This document shows positions 1 to 7,100 of a stretch of 10,677 nt of DNA, in pieces. Location of the stretch: the NCBI GenBank assembly GCA_027451455.1, contig DAIDJI010000119.1, positions 1 through 10,677 on the forward strand. The letters run 5' to 3'. The DNA is from Planctomycetales bacterium (GTDB taxonomy: Bacteria > Planctomycetota > Planctomycetia > Isosphaerales > Isosphaeraceae). The notes beneath the pieces are model-generated. The model was not told where the DNA came from, ran no database searches, and was given only the letters and a program-made list of their open reading frames with translations. Each line of letters opens with the position of its first letter. Positions within the stretch are counted from its first letter, which is position 1. The translations under genes and the position numbers were made by a program.

Positions 1-1
1 C

Positions 2-331
2 TTCCTTCAGGTCGGCGGTGTCGAACCCCTCGGTAAACCAGCCGTAGATTTCGGCGAGCATCGTGCGGGCTTCATGAAGGTGGTTGAGTACGAGCCGAAG
101 AGCAAGACCCCGCTCGGGCCGATCTATATCAAGAGTTCGGTCTCGCTGAAGGGGCTCACCCCGGGCGAGTACGAGCTGACGATCATCCTGTACGACGTCC
201 TCGACCCCTCGGCGCCGCCGTCGAGGCAGGTGGTTCCGTTCAAGGTGATCCCGCCGTTCGACCCGAGGACCAGGGATGCCTCACCTGGAAAAACGAGGAC
301 GGCAAAGAGTGTTAAATCCGAGAAATCCTGA
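2..331 (+). CDS. C-terminal part of an unrecognised protein ending in a beta-rich domain (5' end outside window)
   Basis: The reading frame is open from base 2 to a TGA at 329-331, so this is the last 109 codons of a gene that starts upstream of the window. The internal ATG at 74 is not a convincing start: the frame continues upstream with protein-like sequence (GVEPLGKPAVDFGEHRAGF). The visible part contains LTPGEYELTIILYDVLD followed by RQVVPFKV. This alternation of hydrophobic strands with a 'PGxYxLxxxxxD...R...FxV' spacing is typical of a C-terminal immunoglobulin-like or other beta-sandwich module in large secreted or VWA/GWxTD-type proteins; that assignment is inference from pattern only. 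The last 20 or so residues are Lys/Ser/Thr-rich and probably disordered. I do not recognise the family and assign no function. The gene is followed by a hairpin and a tRNA gene, so it is probably the last gene of its transcript. Confidence 0.7.
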   Translation, partial: FLQVGGVEPLGKPAVDFGEHRAGFMKVVEYEPKSKTPLGPIYIKSSVSLKGLTPGEYELTIILYDVLDPSAPPSRQVVPFKVIPPFDPRTRDASPGKTRTAKSVKSEKS

Positions 332-348
332 ACGATTGGGGGAATCCG

Positions 349-379
349 TCGGATGGCGAGGGTAGCGAGGGCCATCCGG
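349..379 (+). terminator. Hairpin downstream of the first gene, possible weak terminator
   Basis: CGGATGGC at 350-357 is an exact inverted repeat of GCCATCCG at 371-378, with a 13-base purine-rich loop. It begins 19 bases after the stop codon of the upstream gene. The 3' flank (GTTCTCCGG) is not a real U-tract, so an intrinsic terminator is only a possibility. It could instead be an mRNA-end stabilising hairpin. Confidence 0.25.
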
Positions 380-408
380 TTCTCCGGCTCCCAGGACCGC
401 GGTCGGTC

Positions 409-437
409 TTCCCGGCCGCGGCAGGATCGGCTAAAGT
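409..437 (+). promoter_or_regulatory. Possible sigma70-type promoter for tRNA-Gln
   Basis: TAAAGT at 432-437 matches 4 of 6 bases of the TATAAT consensus and lies 11 bases before the mature tRNA 5' end. TTCCCG at 409-414 (3 of 6 to TTGACA) sits at a 17-base spacing. The position suits transcription starting a few bases upstream of the tRNA, but both boxes are weak and the call rests mostly on location. Confidence 0.25.
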
Positions 438-448
438 ACCGGTATGAC

Positions 449-519
449 TACCCGGTGGTGAAACGGTATCACAACAGGTTTTGGTCCTGTTTTTCCAGGT
501 TCGAATCCTGGCCGGGTAG
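449..519 (+). tRNA. tRNA-Gln (anticodon UUG)
   Basis: A full cloverleaf can be drawn. The acceptor stem is TACCCGG (449-455) paired with CCGGGTA (512-518), with discriminator G519. The D stem is GTG/CAC (458-460/470-472). The anticodon stem is ACAGG/CCTGT (474-478/486-490) around the loop TTTTGGT, giving anticodon TTG, which reads CAA. The variable loop is four T residues, and the T arm is CCAGG-TTCGAAT-CCTGG (495-511). The weak U1-A72 first pair and G73 are established identity features of bacterial tRNA-Gln and support the anticodon-based assignment. The 3' CCA is not encoded (CTT follows), so it must be added by CCA-adding enzyme. The gene stands alone, 17 bases from the convergent end of the M24 peptidase gene. 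Confidence 0.95.
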
Positions 520-536
520 CTTGATGTTGGGTCGTT

Positions 537-1721
537 TTAGCCTCGGAGGATGGGCAGGACCTCGGCCTGAAGGCCGCCGGTCACGTGAACACGGCCCTCG
601 GCGTCGACGAAGACGTTAACCTCGCTCCGAACGCCGAACTCGTGCAGGTAGATTCCTGGCTCGACCGAGAAGCAGGTCCGGGGTAGAACCCTGCGCTCCT
701 CGTGGGTCTCCAGGTTGTCCATATGGGCGCCGTTGCCGTGGACTTCCTGGCCGATGTTGTGGCCGGTTCGGTGGATAAAGTGGTCGCCGTAGCCGGCCTG
801 TTCGATCACGCGTCGGCAGGCGGCGTCCACTTCCCAGCCCTGCAACGGCTGGCTCGCGGCGTAGGCGTCTCGGACGCAGGCGATCGCCGCGTCTCGGGCC
901 TCGGCGACGATTTTGAAGATGGCGGCATAGCGGTCGGGTACCTCCTCGCCGACGAACCCGACGCGCGTCAGGTCGCTGTAAACGGCCCGAGGGCGGTCCA
1001 TCTTCGCCCAGAGGTCGATCAGGACGAAATCGCCGGCGCCGATGGTGGCGTCCTGACCGGCGATCGGCTCGTAGTGAGGATCGCCGCTGTGCGGGCCGAC
1101 GCCGACAATCGGCGGACTGTAGGTCGTCAGGCCGTTCCGATGAAAGTGGTCCATGATGGCCGCCTGGACCTCGGTCTCTCGAATCGTCCCACCGGTGCGG
1201 ACCCGATCGGCGATCAGTCCGAAAGCCAGGTCGAACCCGGCGGTCGTGAACCGCTCGGCCTCGCGGTGCATCGCCCACTGGTCGTCGTCCCAGGTCGACT
1301 CGAACAACTGGATCAGGTCGCCCGAGGAGACGACCTCGACGCCCGTCGACCGGACCATCTCGATCGTCCCGGCGTCGACCTTCGAGACGTAAGGGTTTGA
1401 GACCCGGGGAGCGTATTCCATCGCGACTCGCCGGCTACCTTCGAGCAGGTCGGCCACGCCCGATTCAAGCTGCTGCCAGGTCAGATAGCTCGACTTGCCG
1501 CCGGGCAGGTCATCGAGGGCGCCTGGCTCGATCCGGTGGACCAGCTTCCGAGGGTTGCCTTGGGCCGGGATGAAGTAGAAGAACCGCCGAGATCCGACCG
1601 GCTTGTGGTCGAGGCCCAGCACTCGCCGCGCCAGGACGTTGCTTCCCCGGAAGTCGTAGAGCAGCCAGCCGTCGAGCCCGGAATTCCGAAGGCTCGCCTG
1701 CACCACGTCTAGGTCGAACAT
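537..1721 (-). CDS. M24 family metallopeptidase (Xaa-Pro aminopeptidase-like)
   Basis: This 394-residue protein is a cytoplasmic-type pita-bread metallopeptidase, expected to cleave N-terminal residues from peptides, often before proline. Residues about 1-140 resemble the creatinase/prolidase N-terminal domain and about 150-390 the catalytic domain. All five expected metal ligands are in place by position: D236 (VLIDLWAK), D250 (YSDLTR), H321 (TGHNIG), E354 (SVEPGIY) and E367 (RSEVNV); the His-rich stretch HRTGHNIGQEVHG is characteristic of the family. No signal peptide or membrane segment is visible. I chose the ATG at 1721 because GGAGGG lies 9 bases upstream of it; the frame extends further upstream but would run into tmk and loses similarity. 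It is transcribed divergently from tmk and converges on tRNA-Gln. Exact substrate (Xaa-Pro aminopeptidase, prolidase or related) cannot be decided from sequence alone. Confidence 0.93.
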   Translation of the reverse strand: MFDLDVVQASLRNSGLDGWLLYDFRGSNVLARRVLGLDHKPVGSRRFFYFIPAQGNPRKLVHRIEPGALDDLPGGKSSYLTWQQLESGVADLLEGSRRVAMEYAPRVSNPYVSKVDAGTIEMVRSTGVEVVSSGDLIQLFESTWDDDQWAMHREAERFTTAGFDLAFGLIADRVRTGGTIRETEVQAAIMDHFHRNGLTTYSPPIVGVGPHSGDPHYEPIAGQDATIGAGDFVLIDLWAKMDRPRAVYSDLTRVGFVGEEVPDRYAAIFKIVAEARDAAIACVRDAYAASQPLQGWEVDAACRRVIEQAGYGDHFIHRTGHNIGQEVHGNGAHMDNLETHEERRVLPRTCFSVEPGIYLHEFGVRSEVNVFVDAEGRVHVTGGLQAEVLPILRG

Positions 1722-1770
1722 TCCTACAACCCTCCGCTCGATGGAACCGCCCCGGCCTCGATGGCCTGTG

Positions 1771-1779
1771 ATGATAGCA
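1771..1779 (-). promoter_or_regulatory. Extended -10 promoter element for the M24 peptidase gene
   Basis: On the minus strand the divergent gap reads TGCTATCAT, an extended -10 motif (TGnTATAAT with one mismatch in the hexamer). Transcription would begin near base 1764 and give a leader of roughly 40 bases to the ATG at 1721. No good -35 box lies upstream of it, which fits an extended -10 promoter. On the other strand, TAAGAT at 1812-1817 is the best candidate -10 for tmk but lacks a recognisable -35. Confidence 0.4.
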
Positions 1780-1845
1780 GATTCGATCTCGGCCGGCGCC
1801 GGGCAATCGCGTAAGATGGGGCGATGTCGAGGAGGGCCCTTTCCG

Positions 1846-2526
1846 ATGAAGGATCGTGACGAACGTCGGCAACCGCATCCTGGGTTCTTCCTGGTGCTCG
1901 AAGGCCCCGACGGCGGCGGCAAAACGACCCAGGCGGCGCGGATCGCCGAGGAGCTGCGCGACCGCGGACTCGAGATCGTCACCTGTCGCGATCCCGGCGG
2001 GACGGCGCTCGGCGACTGGCTCCGATCGGTCCTGATGGAAAGGGAAACCGTCCCGCTCTCGATGCGGGCCGAGATGCTCCTCTTCATGGCGAGCCGGGCT
2101 CAGATGGTCGAGGAGATCATCCGGCCGGCTCTCGACTCGGGGCATGTCGTGGTCTGCGACCGATTCCTTCTCTCGACGATCGTCTATCAGGGACTCGCCG
2201 GTGGGCTCGATCCGAAGGAGATCGCGGCGGTCGGACGAGCGGCGACCGGCGGGCTGTTTCCCGACCTCACGATCGTGCTCGACGTTCCTGCCGAGACCGC
2301 CCGCGCGCGGGTCGGACCGGCTCGCGATCGGATCGAGGATCGAGCGGCCGATTACTACGAACGGGTTCGCGCCGGCTACCACGACGCCGCGATGGGGCGA
2401 CGAGGACTCGATAAGCTTTACGGGACGTCCATCTCGATGGTCGATGCCTCCCTGGACCCGGAGAGCGTCTTCCTGCTGATCCGTCGCGAGGTGAATCTTG
2501 CCCTGGCACTCGATCCGAGGTCATGA
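1846..2526 (+). CDS. tmk: Thymidylate kinase (dTMP kinase)
   Basis: The 226-residue product phosphorylates dTMP to dTDP with ATP in the dTTP synthesis pathway. The P-loop is GPDGGGKTT (residues 20-28), the dTMP-site motif is DPGGT (49-53, usually EPGGT), the DR motif is CDRF (104-107), and the LID region is arginine-rich (ARARVGPARDRIEDR, about 152-166). There is no arginine in the P-loop, as in the E. coli (type II) class where LID basic residues take over that role. The frame opens at 1741, but the ATG at 1846 is preferred because GGAGGG at 1831-1836 sits 9 bases upstream, and the N-terminal length then fits the family with about 12 extra residues before the first strand. It overlaps holB by 29 bases, a common and functionally sensible pairing of DNA precursor and replication genes. 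The E-to-D change in the DPGGT motif is conservative. Confidence 0.96.
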   Translation: MKDRDERRQPHPGFFLVLEGPDGGGKTTQAARIAEELRDRGLEIVTCRDPGGTALGDWLRSVLMERETVPLSMRAEMLLFMASRAQMVEEIIRPALDSGHVVVCDRFLLSTIVYQGLAGGLDPKEIAAVGRAATGGLFPDLTIVLDVPAETARARVGPARDRIEDRAADYYERVRAGYHDAAMGRRGLDKLYGTSISMVDASLDPESVFLLIRREVNLALALDPRS

Positions 2527-3529
2527 CCGGGTGGTCGCGGAGCTGCGTCGAAGCCTCGAACAGGGGCGATTCCCCCACGCGCTTCTGTTCGTCGGGCTGG
2601 AGGGGATCGGCAAGCGGACGTTCGCCCGCAAGCTCGCTCAGGCCTTGCTCTGCGAGACTGTCCCGGCCGAGCGTCTCGAACCGTGCGAAGCGTGCCCCGG
2701 CTGCCTCCAGGTCGAGGCGGAAACGCATCCCGATTTCGCCGAGGCCGCCCGCCCCGAGGAGAAGCACGAGCTCCCGATCGCCGTGATCCGCGACCTCTGC
2801 GAGCATTTCGCCCTCAAGCCGGCCCGGGGAATTCGGAAGGTGGCGATCCTCGACGACGCCGACGACCTCAACGAGGAGGCCGCCAACGCCTTCCTCAAGA
2901 CGCTGGAAGAGCCACCGCCGGGGGCCGTCCTGATCCTGATTGGGACTTCCGTCGAGGTCCAGCTTCAGACCATCGTCTCGCGATGCCAGGTCGTTCGGTT
3001 CGATCCACTTCCCGCCGAGGATGTCGCCTCGATCCTCCTGGATCAGGGCGCGGCCCGCGACCCCGACGATGCCGCTCGACTTGCGGCGCTCGGTGACGGG
3101 AGCGTCCGTAGAGCGCTCGGCCTGGCCGACCCGAACCTCGAACGGTTCCGACGCGATCTGATCGACGAGCTGGTCTCGGATCGTGGCTTCGACCCACCCG
3201 CTCTGGCCAACCGCTTCCTCGAACACGTCAAACAGTCCGGGAAGGAGTCGGTCGACCAGCGCCGGCGGGCCGGGCTCCTGATCGGCGAACTGGCCCGGTT
3301 TTTTCGAGGCGTTCTCTGGCAGACGGCCGGGCTCGAGCCCCACTGCCCCGATCCCGACGACCGACGCGCCGCCGGCTCGGTCGCCGAACGACTCGAACCG
3401 GAAGACGTTTTCGTCCTCGCGGATCGATGCCTTGAGGCCGACTATCACCTCCAGCGGCGGCTTGCGACCAACCTCATCCTCCACTCGCTCGCCCACGACC
3501 TGGGGACCGTACTCAACCGGAGGCGATGA
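2498..3529 (+). CDS. holB: DNA polymerase III delta' subunit (clamp-loader ATPase family)
   Basis: The 343-residue product is a structural subunit of the clamp loader that opens the beta clamp on DNA. The N-terminus PWHSIRGHD followed by GRFPHALLFVG is characteristic of delta'. A complete Walker A motif (GLEGIGKRT, residues 33-41), a Walker B-like strand VAILDDADDL (115-124), LKTLEEPP (about 133-140) and the SRC motif (161-163) are present. The zinc module has four cysteines, C52, C63, C66 and C69. The intact Walker A differs from E. coli delta', which has lost ATP binding, and resembles many other bacteria. The start is TTG at 2498, the codon just before PWH; GAGGTG at 2488-2493 precedes it by 4 bases, and no in-frame ATG nearby would keep the conserved N-terminus. 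It begins inside the end of tmk, so translational coupling is likely, and the cyclotransferase-fold gene follows 18 bases later. Confidence 0.95.
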   Translation: MPWHSIRGHDRVVAELRRSLEQGRFPHALLFVGLEGIGKRTFARKLAQALLCETVPAERLEPCEACPGCLQVEAETHPDFAEAARPEEKHELPIAVIRDLCEHFALKPARGIRKVAILDDADDLNEEAANAFLKTLEEPPPGAVLILIGTSVEVQLQTIVSRCQVVRFDPLPAEDVASILLDQGAARDPDDAARLAALGDGSVRRALGLADPNLERFRRDLIDELVSDRGFDPPALANRFLEHVKQSGKESVDQRRRAGLLIGELARFFRGVLWQTAGLEPHCPDPDDRRAAGSVAERLEPEDVFVLADRCLEADYHLQRRLATNLILHSLAHDLGTVLNRRR

Positions 3530-3547
3530 CGCCGAGGATTCGCCCCG

Positions 3548-3955
3548 ATGCATCTCTTCGCCTATGGCACCCTGATGCCCGCCAACCCAGAAGAGGCCGA
3601 GCGCGACGGCTGGTGGGCCGACGCCGTCCGCGGCCGCCTGTATGACCTTGGCCCTTACCCCGCGCTGATCGACCTCGACCATCCCGATGCCGGTTGGGTC
3701 CACGGTTTTGTTCATCCGGTTTCGCTCCGCGAGTTGGAGGAGAAACTCGACCCCTGGGAAGAGGTCGATCGGGGCCTCTATCGCCGCGTAGAGACGATGA
3801 CACGCTCGGGATGCCGGGCCTGGGTTTACGTCTATCAGGGCCCCTGGCCTTCCCAGGCGCGTGGACCAGTGGACCGATGGGAGGGAACGCGTCGAGCCCC
3901 CTTCTCCCTCATCTTGCCTGACCGCGATTCTCGCGAGAACGGGCACAATCCTTAA
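3548..3955 (+). CDS. Gamma-glutamylcyclotransferase-fold (AIG2/GGACT-like) protein
   Basis: This 135-residue protein has the hallmarks of the small gamma-glutamylcyclotransferase superfamily: FAYGTLM at residues 4-10, which forms the substrate-binding loop; PYPAL (36-40); and LDPWEEVDRGLYRR (67-80), in which E71 is the expected catalytic glutamate, followed by a VYVYQGP strand. Family members release 5-oxoproline from gamma-glutamyl compounds or gamma-glutamylamines; the substrate here cannot be told. The ATG at 3548 is preceded by GAGGA (3534-3538) at 9 bases. It sits 18 bases after holB and is probably cotranscribed with tmk-holB, although no functional link to replication is evident. The last 25 or so residues are polar and look disordered. 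No terminator with a T-run was found after it. Confidence 0.88.
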   Translation: MHLFAYGTLMPANPEEAERDGWWADAVRGRLYDLGPYPALIDLDHPDAGWVHGFVHPVSLRELEEKLDPWEEVDRGLYRRVETMTRSGCRAWVYVYQGPWPSQARGPVDRWEGTRRAPFSLILPDRDSRENGHNP

Positions 3956-4057
3956 GTTCGTCATCGTTGCGACCGAAATATCTGGGTGAGAAGAGGCCCC
4001 CGAGCGCCGGAATGTATGCTCGCGCGGGGCGGAGAGGCGATGGATCGGATTCAGGGC

Positions 4058-4099
4058 AAGCCGAACCGGCTTGACACTGTCGTCATGGTCGGAAGAGAT
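4058..4099 (+). promoter_or_regulatory. Putative promoter with overlapping inverted repeat upstream of the secretin gene
   Basis: TTGACA at 4071-4076 is a perfect -35 consensus. Its first two bases are also the end of a perfect inverted repeat, AAGCCG-AAC-CGGCTT (4058-4072), which could be an operator or a small hairpin. The -10 position at 16-18 bases (around 4093-4100, AAGAGATC) is a poor match, so promoter function is uncertain. If used, transcription would start near 4106 and leave a leader under 20 bases before the TTG start codon. The rest of the 3956-4123 gap shows only a possible 23-codon upstream reading frame (4040-4111). Confidence 0.3.
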
Positions 4100-4109
4100 C
4101 CTGGCCGGT

Positions 4110-4115
4110 AAGGGG
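4110..4115 (+). promoter_or_regulatory. Ribosome binding site supporting a TTG start for the secretin
   Basis: AAGGGG lies 8 bases before the TTG at 4124. The next in-frame candidates, ATG at 4142 and 4148, have no purine-rich sequence at the right distance. An in-frame TAA at 4109-4111 bars any earlier start. This makes TTG the best-supported initiation codon, although starting at 4142 would still leave a workable signal peptide. Confidence 0.5.
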
Positions 4116-4123
4116 CGAGTGTC

Positions 4124-7100
4124 TTGGCACCAAAGTCGCACATGGCGATGACGGGGATAGTGCTGGCCCTTGGGCTTGCATCGATCGTCCGCGCCCAGGA
4201 CCGCGGGGGTGTCGGAGACCCGCCGAGGGCGACACTCCTGCCGGGGTCGGTGTTTTTTCATCCCGGCCCCGGTCGCGGAGGTGAGACTCAAACCTCGCCG
4301 CCCGCCCTCCTGGACCCTTCAATCCTGCCGACGGCCATGCAAGGCCAGCCGACGACCGCTCTGGAGAGGTCTTCCGCCGACGATCCTCCCTCGATTGAAC
4401 CGATCCCGGAGGCGGCCGTTGCACAGGCCGGTCCACCCGGCTTACGGGGCCCGTCGAATGCTCCGCCGCGGGGAGGCCAGCAGATCCAGGGCCGTTCGGG
4501 ACAGCGACCGTCGCCTCCGGCGGCCATTCCCCCGGTCCCGCCTTCGCGGACGGCGCCCGCCCCCAACCAGGGCCCGGCCGCACGCTCTGCGCCTGCCGTC
4601 GATGTCGACCAGCAGGTTCAGATCGACGAAGGCGGTCTGGTCACGATGCACGTCAATGAGCTCGAAGTCCGGAAGCTCCTCGAATTCCTGAGCCGTCGGA
4701 GTGGGTCGAACATTCTCGTTTCGCCGAAGGTCTCAGGCACGATCACCGCCAACTTCGAGGGCGTCACCGTCGAGCGTGTCCTCGAGGCGATCATCAAGCT
4801 CGCCAACCTGACGGACAAGCAAGAGGGAAAGATCCACTACCTTTACACCAAGGAGGAGCTTCAGGATGAGGACGAGCTCACGAAGAAGGAGCGGATTCTC
4901 ACCAAGGTTTACAAGCTCAACTATGTCCGGGCTGACGAAATCTACGGGGTGATCCGGCCGTTCCTGAGCCCCGACGTTGGGCAAAAGCGGATCGCGGTGA
5001 CACCGTCGTATCGGTTTGGGATTAGTGAGTCGGCGACGTTCGTTTCGGGTGGCGGCCAGGGGATGTCAGCCGGGGGCGGAGGTGGTGGAGTCGGCGGCCC
5101 CGGCGGCTCGGCTCCGACCGGCGGCGGCCCGACCATCGGCGGCTTTCAGCCGCCCACCGGCGGTAACTCGATGGCTGATTATGATCACCTGATCATCCAG
5201 GATTATGAGTCGAATCTCCAGATCATCGACCAGATCATCCAGCGGATCGACGTCCGGCCCATTCAGGTCCTGATTGAGGCGGTCATCATCAGCGTCGACT
5301 ACGAGCATGACCGCGAACTCGGGGTGAATCTCGGCCTGGTGGATAATCTGGGCCAGACGCTCGGCACGATTGGAAGCGGGACTGGGCTCAATGGCAACGT
5401 CGGTTTCACGCCCACCCGACTTTTGACAGCCGGCGGCCAGATCGCGCAGGGGACAGCGAACGACGCTCAGGGCTTCACCTCTGCGACCAACGGCGTGAAG
5501 TTCGGCTTCATCTCGAACAATGTCACTGGATTCATCCGAGCGCTGGAGACGATCGGCAGCACAAAGATCCTCGCCAGCCCCCGAATCCTGGTCATGAACA
5601 AGCAGCGGGCCGAGATCCAGCTTGGCACTCGGCTCGGCTTCCAGACACTCTCGCAGAACTTTACCAGCACCATCCAGCAGGTCCAGTTCCTCAACACCGG
5701 GACCTTGCTCCGGCTCCGTCCGTTCGTCTCCGATGATGGGATGGTCCGCATGGAAATCCATCCCGAGCGCAGTTCGGGCTCGGTGACGAACAATATCCCC
5801 AACCAGAATACCGCCGAGCTAACGACCAACGTGATGGTCCCGGACGGCTCGACGCTGGTTATCGGCGGTCTGATCGAGGACGAGGACGACTACAGCTACC
5901 AGGGACTCCCGGGAGTCTCGCGATGGCCGGGACTGGGTTTCCTCACCGGGATCAATCAGAAGCAAGAGGGGCGTCGAGAACTGGTCGTTGTGCTGACCCC
6001 GCACATCTGGACCGGCGATCCGATGGCCCACGCCACGGCCGCCGCGGTGGCCGCCCCAGTCGCCTCCGCATCTCGGATGCTCCCCAACGGAACCCGGATC
6101 TTCGACCTTGAGACAGGCCCGCCCACCCGGATGAACTCGCCCCTACCGGTCCAGGACCCGGCGAACCCCGCGGCGGGAGCCAACTCGAACGTGGCGGCCG
6201 CCGCCCCGGCCAATGCCCTGGCCACGAATGCCCCGATCTCTCCAGTGAATTCGACCGCGATGACGGGACCGGCACCCGCTCAGGCCGACGATGGGGCCCG
6301 TGCCGATCTCTCGGCGGCCAAACGACGAAGGGGGCCGATCCGGGAGTGGTTCGCCCGGCGTTCGCGCCATCGAGGGTCCGAACCAGCGGAACTCGCCCGG
6401 GTGACCACGGCGCCGCCTGGCCCCAGTTCGTCGGCGCCCGGGTCGGTCGTCCCAGCGGCTCAGGCCCCCAGCGCCTCGGCTCCGGATGGAGCAAACTCGG
6501 GAACGGCGCCCGGGTCGCCGCCTCAGCCATCGGCCCAGCAACAAATTCCCCTCTCCTCGGATAACGGTCCCCGACCAAAGGCAATGGGTCGGGAATCGAT
6601 GGCCGACGCGAGCACTCCCCGCCGTGACCCGATGCTCGCCCGAGCCGGCTGGAGCCCCGATCGTGCCGAGGAGAAGCCCCAGCCCCCGAAAAAGTTTGAT
6701 CCGGAGGACGTTTTAACCTCCCCGGAGCGTTCACCCCACCGGGTGGTAGCCGGCCCGCGCCGGCACACGGTCGGAGCCGGCGAGACCCTGGAGGCCATCG
6801 CCGGCCGCTATTATGGGTCGCGCCAGTATGCTGTCTCGCTTGGCGAATTCAACCGCGGCCGGATCGCGCGGTCCGGCCTCCGTCCGGGCGACATGCTCGT
6901 GATCCCGCCACGCGACGAACTACCCGAGGTCGGCGGCTGGAAGGTGCAAGGATCTGGAAATAAAGATCGCGACGGGATGCAGGGGCCCGACGAGGAGGCC
7001 AACAGCGGGGCCTTCCATCCCACTCCGCTCCGCTCCGCGCGACCGAGAGCCATCGACCACATGATCGGACCGGACGAGACGCCGAGAAGCATCGCACGCG

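Noticed and set aside
10..170. c-di-GMP-binding MshEN domain claim for the ATPase (positions are residues 10-150 of the protein at 8368-10101)
   Set aside because: The N-terminal region has the general T2SSE_N shape, but the RLG-x-x-L repeats expected for c-di-GMP binding are not convincingly present, so binding is not claimed.
702..1400. 232-codon plus-strand open frame opposite the M24 peptidase
   Set aside because: The minus strand carries all five M24 metal ligands in order; the plus-strand frame has no recognisable features.
3928..3939. Perfect 12-base palindrome TTCTCGCGAGAA near the end of the cyclotransferase-fold gene
   Set aside because: It lies inside the coding region, has no loop or following T-run, and occurs only once in the window; too short to call a terminator or operator.
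2267..4291. Long minus-strand open frame (674 codons) opposite tmk, holB and the cyclotransferase-fold gene
   Set aside because: It lies antisense to three genes with clear family motifs; its sequence is Arg/Gly/Val/Asp-rich without a recognisable domain and has no ribosome binding site. GC-rich codon bias explains its length.
5952..6734. 260-codon minus-strand open frame opposite the secretin linker
   Set aside because: Pro/Arg/Ser-rich translation is what an Ala/Pro-rich low-complexity coding region gives on its reverse strand; no domain seen.
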